Assembly (NCBI GenBank): GCA_964057225.1 | Contig: OZ059897.1 | Coordinates: 5,394,001-5,458,000, forward strand | Length of the DNA: 64,000 nt | From: Auanema rhodensis | Taxonomy: Eukaryota; Nematoda; Chromadorea; Rhabditida; Rhabditidae | Direction: 5' to 3' | Shown: piece by piece, positions 12,446-24,585 of the stretch | Position numbering within the stretch: position 1 is the stretch's first letter | Layout: each line of letters starts with the position of its first letter | The notes under the pieces: generated by a model | What the model was told of the DNA's origin: nothing | Database searches by the model: none | The model's input: the letters and a program-made list of their open reading frames with translations, nothing else | Position numbers and translations under genes: made by a program

Positions 12446-14109
12446 TATAAATATCTGAAAAATAGATATATTATAGTATAGTAAACTATGACATGTGGCA
12501 AAATCAAGTTAAATAAATAAACATTTACTTGAGATTTGTTACTGAAAAGAGAGGAATGTGAAAGAAACATAAAGATACTAAAAGTCAAACATTCAAAGAA
12601 ACTACTAAGATTGATGAAAAGATGAACAAACTAACTTGTAGTAAATATAATATTCAGAGAGAGAGAGACAAAAGAATTATACAAGTGAAATATAGAGGTG
12701 GATGTTACAAGAAAAGCAAACTAACTGGGTAAGCTACTTGAGATGATTCTGAAAACTAGACAACATCTCTAAAGCAAAACAAGTTAGATTTCATCAATTG
12801 AAAATCAGAAGTTGCAAAGAGATAAACCAAATATCAAAGTTCTAGATTAAAAAGTGAAATTTATGAAGTAAAATCAAAAGTATATCACACGTCATCTAAA
12901 GTATGGTTGACAACATTTCACATGTAACTACCGTGAGTAATTAGAAAATGTTTCTTGACCTATAAAGGTGCTGAATACATGTCAATTTTGAAGATGAGAT
13001 GATGTTAATTGCTATAGATTAAGATGGCTTAAGACGGCAAAACATGAAAGATGGTATCCTGAGGTTATATTACCTGTGGCTATTATGACATTAGCAGCTG
13101 AAGTGGAAGTGCAAAGCAATTGTAATGAAAAGAGATAAGATATACGATGATTAAGAGTAGGAAGGAGAAGAATATGAAGAAAAAGAAAAAGAAGATGATG
13201 ATGATGGAGAAGCTCTTAGTCTCGTCTCGAACCCAATAGCCTCATAAATCTGTCACTGATCAATCTAGGTCTTCTTATCTGACATTTTACGGATATATGA
13301 CAAAATAAAAAAAAGAATTCGACACGATTACAAAAATATAACTAAAACAATCAATTGTTATAAATCCATAGATTTATATATATATATATATATATGTTCA
13401 ATAATATAAGTTGACGCTTCTTTCAATAGTCACATCTGAACGTAGACGTTCTGTTTATACTTCTCGCTTATCTAAAAAACATTTTATAAAGAATTTTTTG
13501 ATTTGTATCAAATCATCTAATTTTGAATAGAAGAAGTGTTTCAAACTTAAGATTGAATGTATCTTACTTATCTTATCGTAGAAAACACAAATCATCATGG
13601 CGTTTCACATTAATTCTCAAGAGAATCTGAAAAAATGTTTTGTTTTCGTCTTAATTGTCTAATTTTCTATTAAAATATTAATCGCTTTGCTAATTATTCT
13701 TGAATTTTATTTATGCGATTTGATCATTTCACTTTTCGGAAAACTCAATCTCGCTTTTAACTAATAGATGGATAGATAAATATTGAAGAATGTTTAAATG
13801 ATTTTAGAAATAATTAATAAAAAAAGGAAATATATTATAAAATTTAATTTTTATTTTCAAATATGTCATTAAAAAAAGAATCAATGTCAGATGTAAAACT
13901 TAAATGATATACTTGATAACAAGAAAGTTAGAGAAGAAGAATAAAAACCAATTGATTTTCAGTCTAACAGATGATTATCTGGATATTCTCCCATCAATTA
14001 TTTTGTGTATCATTTCAATTTTATTTCATTTATATTTCTTCATAAATCTTTTCAAATTTTCTTAAATATGTAGATAAATGTTTTTATAATAATGTATACA
14101 TGGTAATCA

Positions 14110-14192
<83 letters not shown>

Positions 14193-14502
14193 ACATATAC
14201 AGATTATATGACTGATAGTTCTAGATAAAAAGATTTTTATATATATGTAGGTATAAATATCTAATTCTATGCAATTATTTATAATATTCTGAGAATTTAC
14301 TAACTTTTTTCAGCTGGAAATAAAATTAATCGCTGAGTGTTAATAATGACTTTTCGAGCTCAGAAAGCTTTATTCAGGCCATTCCGATCATTTTCATCTG
14401 CGCCTTTCAGCTGCAATAGTTTTTTTTACAAATATCTTAAACGGATTATTTTACTACACTGTATTAGGATCCGATTTTATACACATTATTTTGTGTTAAA
14501 TT
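12446..14502. repeat. Non-coding interval with microsatellites
   Basis: A 2-kb stretch with no coding exon I can support. It carries a (GA)n patch at about 12656-12668, a (TA)n run at about 13375-13395, and a long (CT)n tract at 14113-14192 interrupted by a few T insertions. It separates the divergent acid phosphatase and four-TM genes and so should contain both promoters. Confidence 0.6.
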
Positions 14503-15426
14503 ATGAAAAATGGACTTAAATTATCTTTTGAACAAAAAGTTAATACACTATTCTTCACAACTTTAATTTTACTAATTATTTGTGTAGGTGTATTAGCAGC
14601 AGCAATATTTTATTTAGGTAAATTTATTTAAAGTTCTGAAGAAGTATTTGTAATAAAGATTTTATTAAGACTGGAATATTGGAGAATTCGGAAAAGGCTA
14701 TCAATTATGCTGTTATGAGGTTTAAACTTCAAGTAACAGCCTTGATACAACGATGAAAAAAAATTTCAGATGAGTTGGTTTAGTTTCAATTTTTCTTTTT
14801 CCGAAAAATTCATATATATTGTGTTTGCCTATACTGTGACCGTCATGCTAGTGGGAATTTGTTTCTGGTAAAGATGATCTTCATAATTTCTCAAAAATTA
14901 TATTTTAGGTTCAGATTGACAACTAAAGGATGCTTACCAGTTTCCATCATTATCTTTTGTGTCTTGATTCTCATTTTAGCAGCCATACAAATATTTTTGG
15001 TTATCTATCATGGAATTGAAATTGGAAACTTTGTTGCACATTGGCCAGATCGTAAGTAGGCTTTGAGAGATTTTCAAATTGACAGTAATTTCAGATGCTC
15101 AAACATACAAGGTATGAATAGTTTTAAGAAATCCAAAATTTTGAATGTTATGCATATATACGCATACATTGAATTCTAAAATTCTTTTGTCTGTGTATAT
15201 ATGGTTATCGATTGACATTTCCAACACATTAGGACCGTTTTTCAAAATATAAAATTTAAAAAAACGTTTTAAAAAGGGTCTGTTTAAGTTTCCCGTGGGA
15301 TATTGGGCATTGGTTGCAGCGTTATGTGTCAATATTTTGGCTCTGATAACACAAGGTAGTTGCTCAGCTATCTTAGTAAAGAATAAAGGATTATTTGAAA
15401 GTTTCAAATTTACTCAGAATGAATAA
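14503..15426 (+). CDS. Small four-transmembrane protein, family not recognised
   Basis: The start at 14503 opens with MKNGLKLSFEQKVNTLFF and runs into TM1 (LILLIICVGVLAAAIFYL). TM2 is FIYIVFAYTVTVMLVGICFW, TM3 is VSIIIFCVLILILAAIQIFL, and TM4 is GYWALVAALCVNILALIT. The tail ends GLFESFKFTQNE at the TAA at 15424. Between TM3 and TM4 is a loop with HGIEIGNFVAHWPD. The overall shape (about 185-200 residues, four TMs, short tails) resembles claudin, clarin or tetraspan-like nematode proteins, but I see no diagnostic claudin W-GLW-C-C motif, so no family is assigned. Junctions used: donor before GTAAGT at 15051, acceptor near 15095, and a short exon HAQTYK. The exon between about 14670 and 14720 is uncertain. 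Confidence 0.6.
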
Positions 15427-15593
15427 TTATATATATTGATATAAGTATATTTGTAATGTAATTGTATTAATAAAATCATTTTTAGAAGAAATTTATAATA
15501 GAAAAAAACCCGTTTTGTATGGAACATGAGTTATAACGAGATGAGGTTAATGAATGGAATATGAAATATTTAAAATCAAAATGAACGAGAACT

Positions 15594-17953
15594 TTAACTG
15601 TAAGTGTCAATCGCTAAATTAGGAGATGTCTGCTGTGCATACCGGAAGGACTCACTTTCAACAAACGATCTTTTGACAAACTTTGATCTTCCTACAAAGA
15701 TTTTATGAATTTAGGATTAGATTCCAGGAATCGTGAGAGCTCAGCAAAATGATGAATTACCTTTCAACAGTGATGAACACGAGAACACAACCAGATTCCA
15801 GTCTAGAACCATTTGATCTTGACCTCCAGTCAAAAATGAAACAAAAACACAAATGATGATAGACAGCTAAAGAAAAAAAAAGAAGATTTTTTTCTTTTAA
15901 AAATGAAAACATACGAAAAAAATGATAATTGGATGAGTCTGTAGAGGCACATGAGCTGCTATCACTAGCAACTTTTCCATATTAAAGGTTCTGAAACAAC
16001 AATAAGCTCTGGCTTGTGAACTGTTTTGAACCTTATTGAAGTAGATGATGTCTGATTAGATCCTTTTGTACAGCTATTAATGTAGTTAGGAACCTCATTA
16101 TGAGAAAAGAACAAGTAAAATAGAGCTAATGACATCATAATACTCAGAAACAAAGATGTTAAAGCTCCTTTGTTATTACAACATGGAATATAATAACCAC
16201 ATATGAATATACCGCTAATTGCTGCTGATATTGTACTGAAATTTAAAAAAATGTGAATCTTATTATCTCATCAACTATCTTTCTTACAAAACTATTAGTA
16301 ATACAGATATTGTCATCAAATCGTATGGAATATCAAAATATTTGATGATAATAGCAAGACCTGAAGTTAGTACTCCCAGAGCCAAAACAATAAACTAAAG
16401 TCAAATAATTTAAAATAAATAATAATTAATGAAGACTTTACCTGAACTGTAAGCAATTGTCTTTTAGCTGAAGCATTTCTATATTGAAATTTGGCAAATT
16501 CTTCCCATATATGAGTAGATAGATATAGAATATTCCATTGATATACAAACAAAAGTAGGGAAAGTAATCCAGCAACTACTAAATAGTGTTCAACATAATG
16601 CATAACAGTCATCTATAAGTAAACTCAAATAGAATTTATGAATTATTTGAGTTAAAACCTTCGTGAATAAGGAGAATGATGCATAGGATATAGGATGTCC
16701 ACAGGCTGATTCAAGAAAAGCTGTGAACAGAGATGCAATTATAAACGTTATCATATAACTAAACAACTGAAAAACTCCGTAAAAAATAAGATTTAAACGA
16801 AGTTTATAGATTGTTGATAATGGAAAATAAATCTGAAATTTTGAATATTAACAAGAGTTATAACATATTATTTACCTGATAAAAGTTTGGACTTGATGCC
16901 ATTTGATAAAATGAAATAATCAAACCAATTAAAAAAGATAAAAAACAATCGGAAGCAGTGTGTTTCATAGGAACTATTGAACTGAATGATGTGACATTTT
17001 CAATAGCAAAATAAAGAAAAACACCCAATCCAATTAAAGCACACTGAAAGCAAATCATCTGGTCTTGCTATGTGAAATTTAAAATTTTACCAAAATGTTC
17101 AGAATTAAAGTTAAGGACATGATAATAGAATGCCCAGAAAATATGATTGATAATATAGAGAAGCTGGTAACCATTGGGCATAATAAGTAGTATGAATATG
17201 GTGAAACATTCGATAGAAATGATATTACATGAACTAATATGAATAATGTTATCAGAAATGATGACACACATTCAATTGTTGCAATCCATGATCGACCTGA
17301 AAGTTTTGAATGTTTTAACTATTTTCTTAAACATGCTTTGATAATAAATATATTTTAAACGTTGATACGATATAATTAAATTCTATACAACCGATCTTCC
17401 TGCTTACACATTATTAAATAACATGCTAATACACGCCGACGAATATTTAAATAAAAATTTTCACGTGAAATACGTGAAAATTCAATTGTTTTGAGACTTA
17501 CATGTAACACTCTGAAAACGATGCTGAATATATGCTACAATGCTTGGTGATGGAATATAATGAACTATAGGCGTTACTGTGAATATAACAATTGGAAGAG
17601 CAAGACAACTTCCAACTAAATAGAATAATGAAGCAGGGCCAGGAATAAAGAAACACCTAAAGAATTAAACTTTTTGTAACAAATGAAATCAATTAAAATT
17701 ATACCAAATCAGAAATGGTATCAAAGATTGTATACACATCGTTACTGCGATCCTCCATGGTGTTGAGCTAACGGTTCCCTATTATTTCATATGTGTAAAA
17801 TAAATTTGAGACAAAGTTATGAACCTGCTGAAAGTGAATGGCACTCTTAAGCTTAATATGTTTGATTCCAACAAAAGCAGAAACTATAGGAATGACAAAA
17901 AGTGCCAATAAAGGTGTTTGGTTTAGATATAATGACGAGATTGGAAATTTCAT
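15594..17953 (-). CDS. SLC5-like sodium/solute symporter (divergent)
   Basis: This is a multi-spanning plasma-membrane protein resembling the sodium:solute symporter family (SLC5; monocarboxylate or vitamin type). The substrate cannot be told. The start at 17953 gives an N-terminal TM (LLALFVIPIVSAFVGIKHI). Later segments read ASLFYLVGSCLALPIVIFTV, PIVHYIPSPSIVAYIQHRFQ, ITLFILVHVISFLSNV, DCFLSFLIGLIISFYQMA and LFSYMITFIIASLFTAFLE. The stretch QWNILYLSTHIWEEFAKFQY corresponds to the SLC5 region before TM9 (S-x-N-SL-x-x-x-x-W/Y-E-D-F). The segment SGIFICGYYIPCCNNKGALT matches the G-x-F-x-x-x-x-x-P-x-x-N-x-KGA motif. A last TM (LSIIICVFVSFLTGGQ) and a Ser-rich tail (FVESESFRYAQQTSPNLAI) end at 15594. 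The exon near 15950-15970, which may use a 34-bp intron, is uncertain; reading through it would stop early at about 15959. It is convergent with the four-TM gene, 167 bp away. Confidence 0.65.
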
Positions 17954-20064
17954 TGTTTCCAGAAAACGCCTGAAAAGAAAATTGATGTATATACATGAAT
18001 ATATTCAGAATAACCAGACAAATCAAAATTAAGACTACAGGGATTAGAGAACAAGAAATTGTAAGTACGATAAAAGAAATCTGTACCTCGTGAGTTCAAA
18101 TGATGATGAGTAAGACAGGTGAAGTATACAGATTGCTAAGAGAGTGAAGAAAAGTGAGAGAATTATAGGAAAGAGGAGAAACGGTCTCAGATGAATGAAG
18201 AGTTGCTCTTGACAAACTGAAAATAGTCCTTTTGCTGTTTTTGAGATTATAAAGAACTAACACAACGAACAACCACTAATACGCCGGCTAAAACACCGTT
18301 CAAAAAAAAAGATGAACTTCTCATTTCTCTATGAATTTCTATAGTTAGAAAGTATGTAATATATAAAAATTATCATTATATTTATAACATATTATTGAAA
18401 AAAAAGAAGATTTTACAGGAATTCTCGTTTATTTTTTATGAATTGAATGAAAAAAAAGTAAATGATCAAAAGGAAAATTGCAATTTGTGTCAAAAAGGTA
18501 CAATAGTCTAAGATGGAGACCAGTTAGATATTGTAGTGAAGTTTGAACACTCTTAGGTGGAATGAATGGAGCGAGAAAATCTGTAAAGATTTTCAAGTTT
18601 GAACAGCAAATGTCTGAGGACTGACCTGTGAAATAGAATAGAAGAATAACATAATAGAAAGTTGTTCATGATGATCTAGGCCGTGATACATCATGATTAA
18701 TTAAAATAAATTCGAATTTAAAAAATGAAAGTATTCAAGATAAGTTTTTTCAAAACTTGATAATGATAACAGTTAGTTACCTGAGTGCATGGATCCAATT
18801 GTTGAATAATCAAAACACTTCGAAGAAGTTTTGAAAGTATCATGGAGCACATAAATCATTTCATTCGTTTTTCATTCAAAATAACTTTTTTTTATACATC
18901 AAAGTAAAAAGATTTTTAAAGAGAAAGCAGCTGAACGCTTCTTTTATTTGAAAAGGAATAAATACTTAATAACATGGATTGAGAAGGATTGAAATACGTC
19001 ATCTTGAAAATTAAACCGAGTAGATGATAGGAAGTTGAAGAGACTACCAAACACTAGTGGCCTTGATACCTCATATGAAGTAGCATCCTTTTCCAGTTTT
19101 TTACTATCAAAACCAAAAGTTGTTAACAGAACGCATTTAGAATAATAAATCCTGTAACATCATATTCTACTTAACAAAGAATGGCAATTGTTAGGTTGAA
19201 AAGAAAGAAAAAAGAGATTGGCTGTATATATCATATGTTATTCAAGATAAAGATGTAAATAAAATGAATCAGAAAGAAATATATTCTTTCCTTAATATTT
19301 CGTTGCCCATACAACTCAATTGAAACAGCTGACATGTGTCACCATGTGCAATATGCTCTACGGCTCGTCAACTAAAAACAATGAAAACGAGGAATTTACG
19401 TCAAAGAAACAAACTGAATAGAATGTACTTCAAATCAAATATCAGAAGAGATATATTTCTATATTCACTTATGTTCTTATTTTCAAAAAAACAAATAATG
19501 ATCGGATAGCCAATGTAATGTTGAGAAAGAGGTAATATTTCAAGTTGGTTGGTTACAACTTTGTTCAACAGTTCAATGATTCACAAATGAACAACGTTTT
19601 CTATGAAGACAAAGCAGCTGGAGATGAATAAAGATGTGAACGAGTAGAAAGTAAATGAAAATTATTAAAAAGTGGTTGTTGTGGAAGATATTTGGTTGGT
19701 TCAGATGAATGTCGAGATCACAATAACCTAAGATATAGACGACAAATTGATTCATGCTGATTGAAAGAACACCATCAGTTGATTACTATTTTCATTATTC
19801 GTTTTCAATCTCGTTCTCTGTATTTTACCGCCTCTTATTTCTCTCATTATCACTTTGTCTCTTTACCCTCTCTCTCTCTATATCTTCCAATCTGTCTGAT
19901 AGTATTTTATTCATTTCCCTCTTTTTCCTGATGTGTTCTCTTCATAGTCTAAACCACTTGCTTGTGCCTGTTGCTGCTATTCCGCTCATCATTTTCTCAT
20001 TTTCTGTTGAAATCTTTTACACATTTTTCAAAATCATCTTAGCATATGCGTGTATTGTCAAGAA

Positions 20065-20103
<39 letters not shown>

Positions 20104-21949
20104 CACAAATAATTTTTCAATTTTAAAGTTATCTATAATATTTTGAAGAAAATACTATATACTTTTTATCAAAAATAGTTTAAAATGAAAAAAAAATAAG
20201 TATTAATGCTGGATGAGAATGAGATGAATCAAGTTTATGTGATTTTTTCTTCGAAAAGAAGATGTATTGAGAAATGATTAAACTGAATAGAAGAATATGG
20301 TAATTTTATTATGCTTGTAAATCGTACAAAACGAATTCAGAATAATGTTTCGTATAAACCTTTGTTGCGAATCGAATGCAAGGTAAGAAGAAAATAATTG
20401 AATCTAGAATGTCTTCTTGAAGAATTTTATTATAAAGATAACAAATATGAAAATAAAATTAATAGAATTTCTGTAGAAAGCTTCATGTTGAACAAAGCCT
20501 ACTTCAGTAGACTTGGCCAAGATACAAGGTCATGTTTTTAAAGCTACAATCATATACCGCTATTGACTAAGTGGTTTTCATATGGTCAATTCAAATTCGT
20601 TTTTTTTTTTGCATTGAGAACAGGGTCTCTTGACGGAGCGACACACCTAAGAATATGATAGCCGGTCACGTTGATCGTCGTCAATACACAAGGCATAAGA
20701 GATGGAATAGAATTTGAGATGGAAAGAAAGAAAAAGATGGTTTTGAGTCAATATACAATAACCTTTTAATATATCTAGATACTAAATATATTAATGTGTA
20801 CGTATATTTGTTCACAACTTCGGGTAGCACTAGGTGTTCGACTAAATGCTCATATCCTCTTATTATATCTTCTCAACGGAGAAAGTCTGTATACTCATTC
20901 ACAATTTATATAGTACGAAGTAAACAAAATCAAGTACAAGAGCAAAAAAAAAAGGTTTTTTAATCAAAAAAAAAGTAAAGAAGAAAGCCAAAAAAGTTCC
21001 AACATACAAGAACATACATGTAATACAAGATAGTGCTATAATATCTAGTAAACATTACCTCAAGATTAATAGTAGGAAATGTAAAAAACCAGTTTGGACA
21101 TGCAGGTATCTGGTGGTCAATGAGAGGTGGAAAAGTAATTTTTTTCTTTTATCGGAAAGAAACAGAAGTATTCCGATGAGTATAGCAGGTATATTGCGAA
21201 AATAGATGAAATGAAGAAATATTCACACACTTTAAGTGGAAATTCTATGAAAGAAACAATGCTCATTCTCAATCTATTTGTGTCGGTGTCGTCCAAACTT
21301 CATAAACGTGTCGCGTTCTCGACTTTTAATCTCAGTACTTCTTCAATATTTTTTAAGTAAATGAATATTCTTCTCGCTCAGTTTACTCAAGATGTAAAGG
21401 TGCAGAAAACTTAAATAAATTCCTTATTCCGAATAAAAAGTTTCGCTAAATACAAAGTAGTATTCGAAAGTAAATAAAGGACAACAGTCCGAAACAATTT
21501 CATGTACATGTTGGCGCAGCAGGGCAAGGCGCCGCTGTGGTATGGGATTGCTGGTTCAATCCAAAGGGGCTGCTATGATGATTACCTTACCTACAAAGAC
21601 AATACAATGGTTAAAGCTACTCGTACTGTCCGAGCAGATCTTTTATACAACTTCGAAATAAGATTTAAAAATTTATAATAATGAAATTTTAGAATTTTAC
21701 AGTAGACATAAAATAAAAATATAGTGAACTGTTTAATAATTGTATATGCTATACTAATTAAAACCTATTTATATATATAACTATATTAAACTATCTTAAA
21801 TGATAAAATTATACAGCATCAAAACAGGAATGACACAAAAATAGAGAAGCATCTACAAATTGCATAGAGCTATTAGCAGTGCATAAATTAATCACATAAA
21901 TCTAATAAATTCAAGAATAAGAAATAGAATTCAAAAACAAATTAATTGA
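17954..21949. other. 4-kb interval without a supported gene
   Basis: AT-rich with no exon chain I can support. A low-complexity open frame at 19754-20146 is dominated by pyrimidine-rich Ser/Leu/Phe codons and ends in a (TA)n run (about 20067-20101), so I do not call it a gene. A small GC-rich island at about 21511-21580 has pol III-like A- and B-box motifs (separate entry). The rest presumably includes the promoter of the SLC5-like gene. Confidence 0.5.
21511..21583 (+). other. GC-rich island with tRNA-like A and B boxes (unproven)
   Basis: TTGGCGCAGCAGG at 21511 resembles a pol III A box, and GGTTCAATCC at 21553 resembles a B box, with spacing usual for a tRNA or SINE head. GGCGC and GCGCC around the first box could form a D-arm-like stem. 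The anticodon stem, T stem and acceptor stem do not pair properly, so this is at best a degenerate tRNA-derived element. Confidence 0.2.
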
Positions 21950-22895
21950 TTAGTCAGTTTTCTTACTCTTTTTCGTCTTTTTTCGTTCTTTAACTGAATC
22001 AGTTGATTTTGCTGCAGTATCAGAAGCAGCAGCACTCGTAGTTGGAGAACTTTTGTTTGAAGGTACAACTTGTTTAAAATCCAAATTATGCGAATCTTCG
22101 TAGAACTCACGAGTCGAATCGGGCTCCTAAAATAAATTGATTACAAAAAATAATCGCCATAAAACATACATCCATAGATTTAACAACAAAGTAGAGATCA
22201 GCAAAGAAAACAATAGTGGCTAGTACGAGTCCTATCAAAAATCGAGTAGCGAGATCTAGATTGAGATGTGGGTAAGCATAGGCAACACCTAAAAAAGATT
22301 AAATACTTTGTATAAAATTCTATACTACCTGAGAATCCAAAAAAGAAGGATCCCACTACGGTGATAAGAACATTAAAAACCGAGATTAGTTGTCTGTTCA
22401 CCTCACGTAACTCTGCACCGAAGCTATCCATATGTACGACCTATAAAGAAATATTTTAAAATAACAAGAGGTCTTCACTTGCTTTTCCGTATTGCTGTGT
22501 AGAGTCTACGGATTGAACAAGTTTTTTATATTGCATGTTTTCCTGTTGCACTCTTAACTTCTCAGTTTTTTTTCTAAATATAAAAGCAAAATTAAAAAAA
22601 TCTTTTCGAACAAATAAACCTGAAAGCCGAACTAGCTTTATACGTTTTATGTTCAACATACGGGGTAATCATATTGAATAAAACAAAAAGTGGCTTTTTT
22701 TCGGAAACTGTTGACTGAAATACAAACTATTAATGTTATAGAAATAAGTAAACTTGCCTTAATGAACTTTAAATCATCAGTAGATACTATATCCTGTTGG
22801 GAAATAAGCTCAATCTTCGTCTTATCGGCAGTACTCACATCATTTACCATTGTCAAAAGAAGCTCTTTGGCTTCTACAGTTAATTTCCATGACAT
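21950..22895 (-). CDS. Vma12/TMEM199-like V-ATPase assembly factor
   Basis: Vma12-domain proteins reside in the ER membrane and help assemble the V0 sector of the vacuolar proton ATPase. Translation starts at 22895 (MSWKLTVEAKELLLTMVND). Then come QQDIVSTDDLKFIKA, an exon LFNMITPYVEHKTYKASSAF, and RKKTEKLRVQQENMQYKKLV. The diagnostic block is ELREVNRQLISVFNVLIT, running into TM1 (VVGSFFFGFSG), then VAYAYPHL and TM2 (FLIGLVLATIVFFADLYFVV). The C-terminus is cytosolic: Asp/Ser/Lys-rich, ending KERKKTKKSKKTD with a TAA at 21950. The two closely spaced C-terminal TM segments and the preceding coiled region match TMEM199. Introns are short. There is no close neighbour on the same strand. Confidence 0.72.
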
Positions 22896-24585
22896 CTGAA
22901 AAAGGAAGCATGTTTTTAAGACAAAGCAAACAGAATTGAACTAAATTCAAAGAGTGAAAGATGAAGAACACATAATTATTATAATATGCAAATCATTCCA
23001 TGAGACCAAACGGAAGTTTACGAACATAATTTTCATTGTAACGAGCAAACATTATTTTATAGTGTTACTAATAGTCCGTAAATCTTATTCCCTGTACTTT
23101 TCCATCAGATTGAAAAGGAAGGTTCAAGAAAAAAAATAATAAAACAAAGTTAACATATTCAGGACGGCGTGACCCAGCATTGGGTCACGGTCGGTAAATT
23201 ACGTACAAAAAATTTTAAAATTTTAAAAATAGATTTTACTTGTTAATTTCAATATTATGTAAATAAACAACACGGAAATGATCTAAAAAAGGGAAATGAT
23301 ACAAAACTAAAATAAAATGATAAAAAAAAACTGTCAATTTTTCTATCAATTTTTGTTCATTTTTGAACGTACGGCATACTTTAAACTTGATCTATTTATG
23401 CTTAAGAACTTACTGTGATTAGATATCTAGTTGAATGATAGATGAGATATCACTCTTCACATGCCTAAAGTTTTGATTCATAAATTCTTTTATTTTTGAA
23501 GTTATACAATCTCAAATATACGATATCGTCATAAACTGTTTCACATTTAGTTTTTCTCATTCAATTATTTAGGCTACTCATTCGTACTTTGTTAACAAAT
23601 AGACGCTGAAAACTTTTACCTCGAAGCTGGCAACTTCTACCTCGATTCTGAGGATTCTGATTGGGATGATGACAACGAGGAGAAGGACGGAAATCTGTCT
23701 GGAGGTGTTTCCTGCTATGAGGACAAAATGGAAGAGGATGTAATGGAGAATGTCTTGAATGACGATTGGAAGGATGAGACATTCAAGAACTCCAGTTTTA
23801 ACTTCACCGGCAGCATTGGAGCTAACGAAACTTGGATAGGAAATTGTCGGACACCCTATCAGTTCTGGAGCTTGTTCGTCTTCTTATTTTGATTGATCTT
23901 TGTTACTGTTTTTTATTCACGCTTCTCTATACAATGGATTTGTCTATTATTTTGTTTGCAGTTTGCAAATATACTCATATTTAGTGTTGAGTCTAATTTT
24001 CGCTTCTAATTTCTCAATATAGAATTAGCACAGCTAAAATAATTGTCAAAGTTCTAACAGTTGAAATGTGTTATTAATGAAATAAAGCAATTGACAAGAA
24101 AATAATACTCCGAATTTGTTTCCCAACAATTCAATAATAATACAACAATGAAAATACTGAACAGTAGGATTTTTTCGAAAACAAATTAACTTCATATAAA
24201 ATTAGCAATCTACATCAACTCCTAAAGCATTTGTGAGTAAATGAAGTTATAAGAAATGTTAATAAAAATTAAAACAATCTTGGATCACTAAAAGGTTGGT
24301 TATAAATCACAATTACTTAAATCACATTAAAATAAATCTAAACTTGCAACAAGTAACAAGAGAAAGAATGGGGATGGAATGAAAGTGGGAGCTAGATAGT
24401 ATGAGCAAAAATACAAAATGATAAGTATCACCGGAGTAAAGTAGTTGTCACCATAAAACAATTACTAATGCTGACTATCCTTAATCATGCAGGAATTAAA
24501 GCATTACAATATTGTTTCTCAAAACTTAGTAACATAGCAAAAATTATAGAAAATAAAAATAAAACATTATTCCCTTTGAAGCTAT
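22896..24585. other. Interval between the Vma12-like and PLC-gamma genes
   Basis: Apart from the piggyBac-like stretch described separately (23150-23892), this 1.7-kb interval is AT-rich and shows no supported exon. The part just above 22895 is the likely promoter of the Vma12-like gene, and the part below 24586 is the 3' flank of PLC-gamma. Confidence 0.5.
23150..23892 (+). mobile_element. Possible piggyBac-type element fragment (5' end and N-terminal coding remnant)
   Basis: A TTAA (23150-23153), the piggyBac target sequence, is followed 15 bp later by a perfect hairpin, GTGACCCA/TGGGTCAC (23169-23188). Downstream, an open frame at 23603-23892 is richer in G+C than its surroundings. It encodes an acidic leader (DSEDSDWDDDNEEKDG) and then FNFTGSIGANETW and TPYQFWSLFVFLF before a stop. 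An acidic N-terminus followed by an F-x-G-x-x-G block and P-x-x-F-x-x-F-F is the usual opening of piggyBac/PGBD transposases. No catalytic Asp region follows and no matching 3' inverted repeat was seen. The leader contains a short internal duplication (AENFYLE, AGNFYLD). It could instead be an unrelated acidic exon or a MITE. Confidence 0.35.

Noticed and set aside
13141-13300. Purine-rich stretch resembling an acidic/basic coding exon
   Set aside because: Simple AAG/GATGATG-type repeats without splice signals or a sustained frame.
19754-20146. 130-residue plus-strand open frame
   Set aside because: Pyrimidine-rich low-complexity sequence coding mostly Ser, Leu and Phe and ending in a TA microsatellite; no splice partners or family signal.
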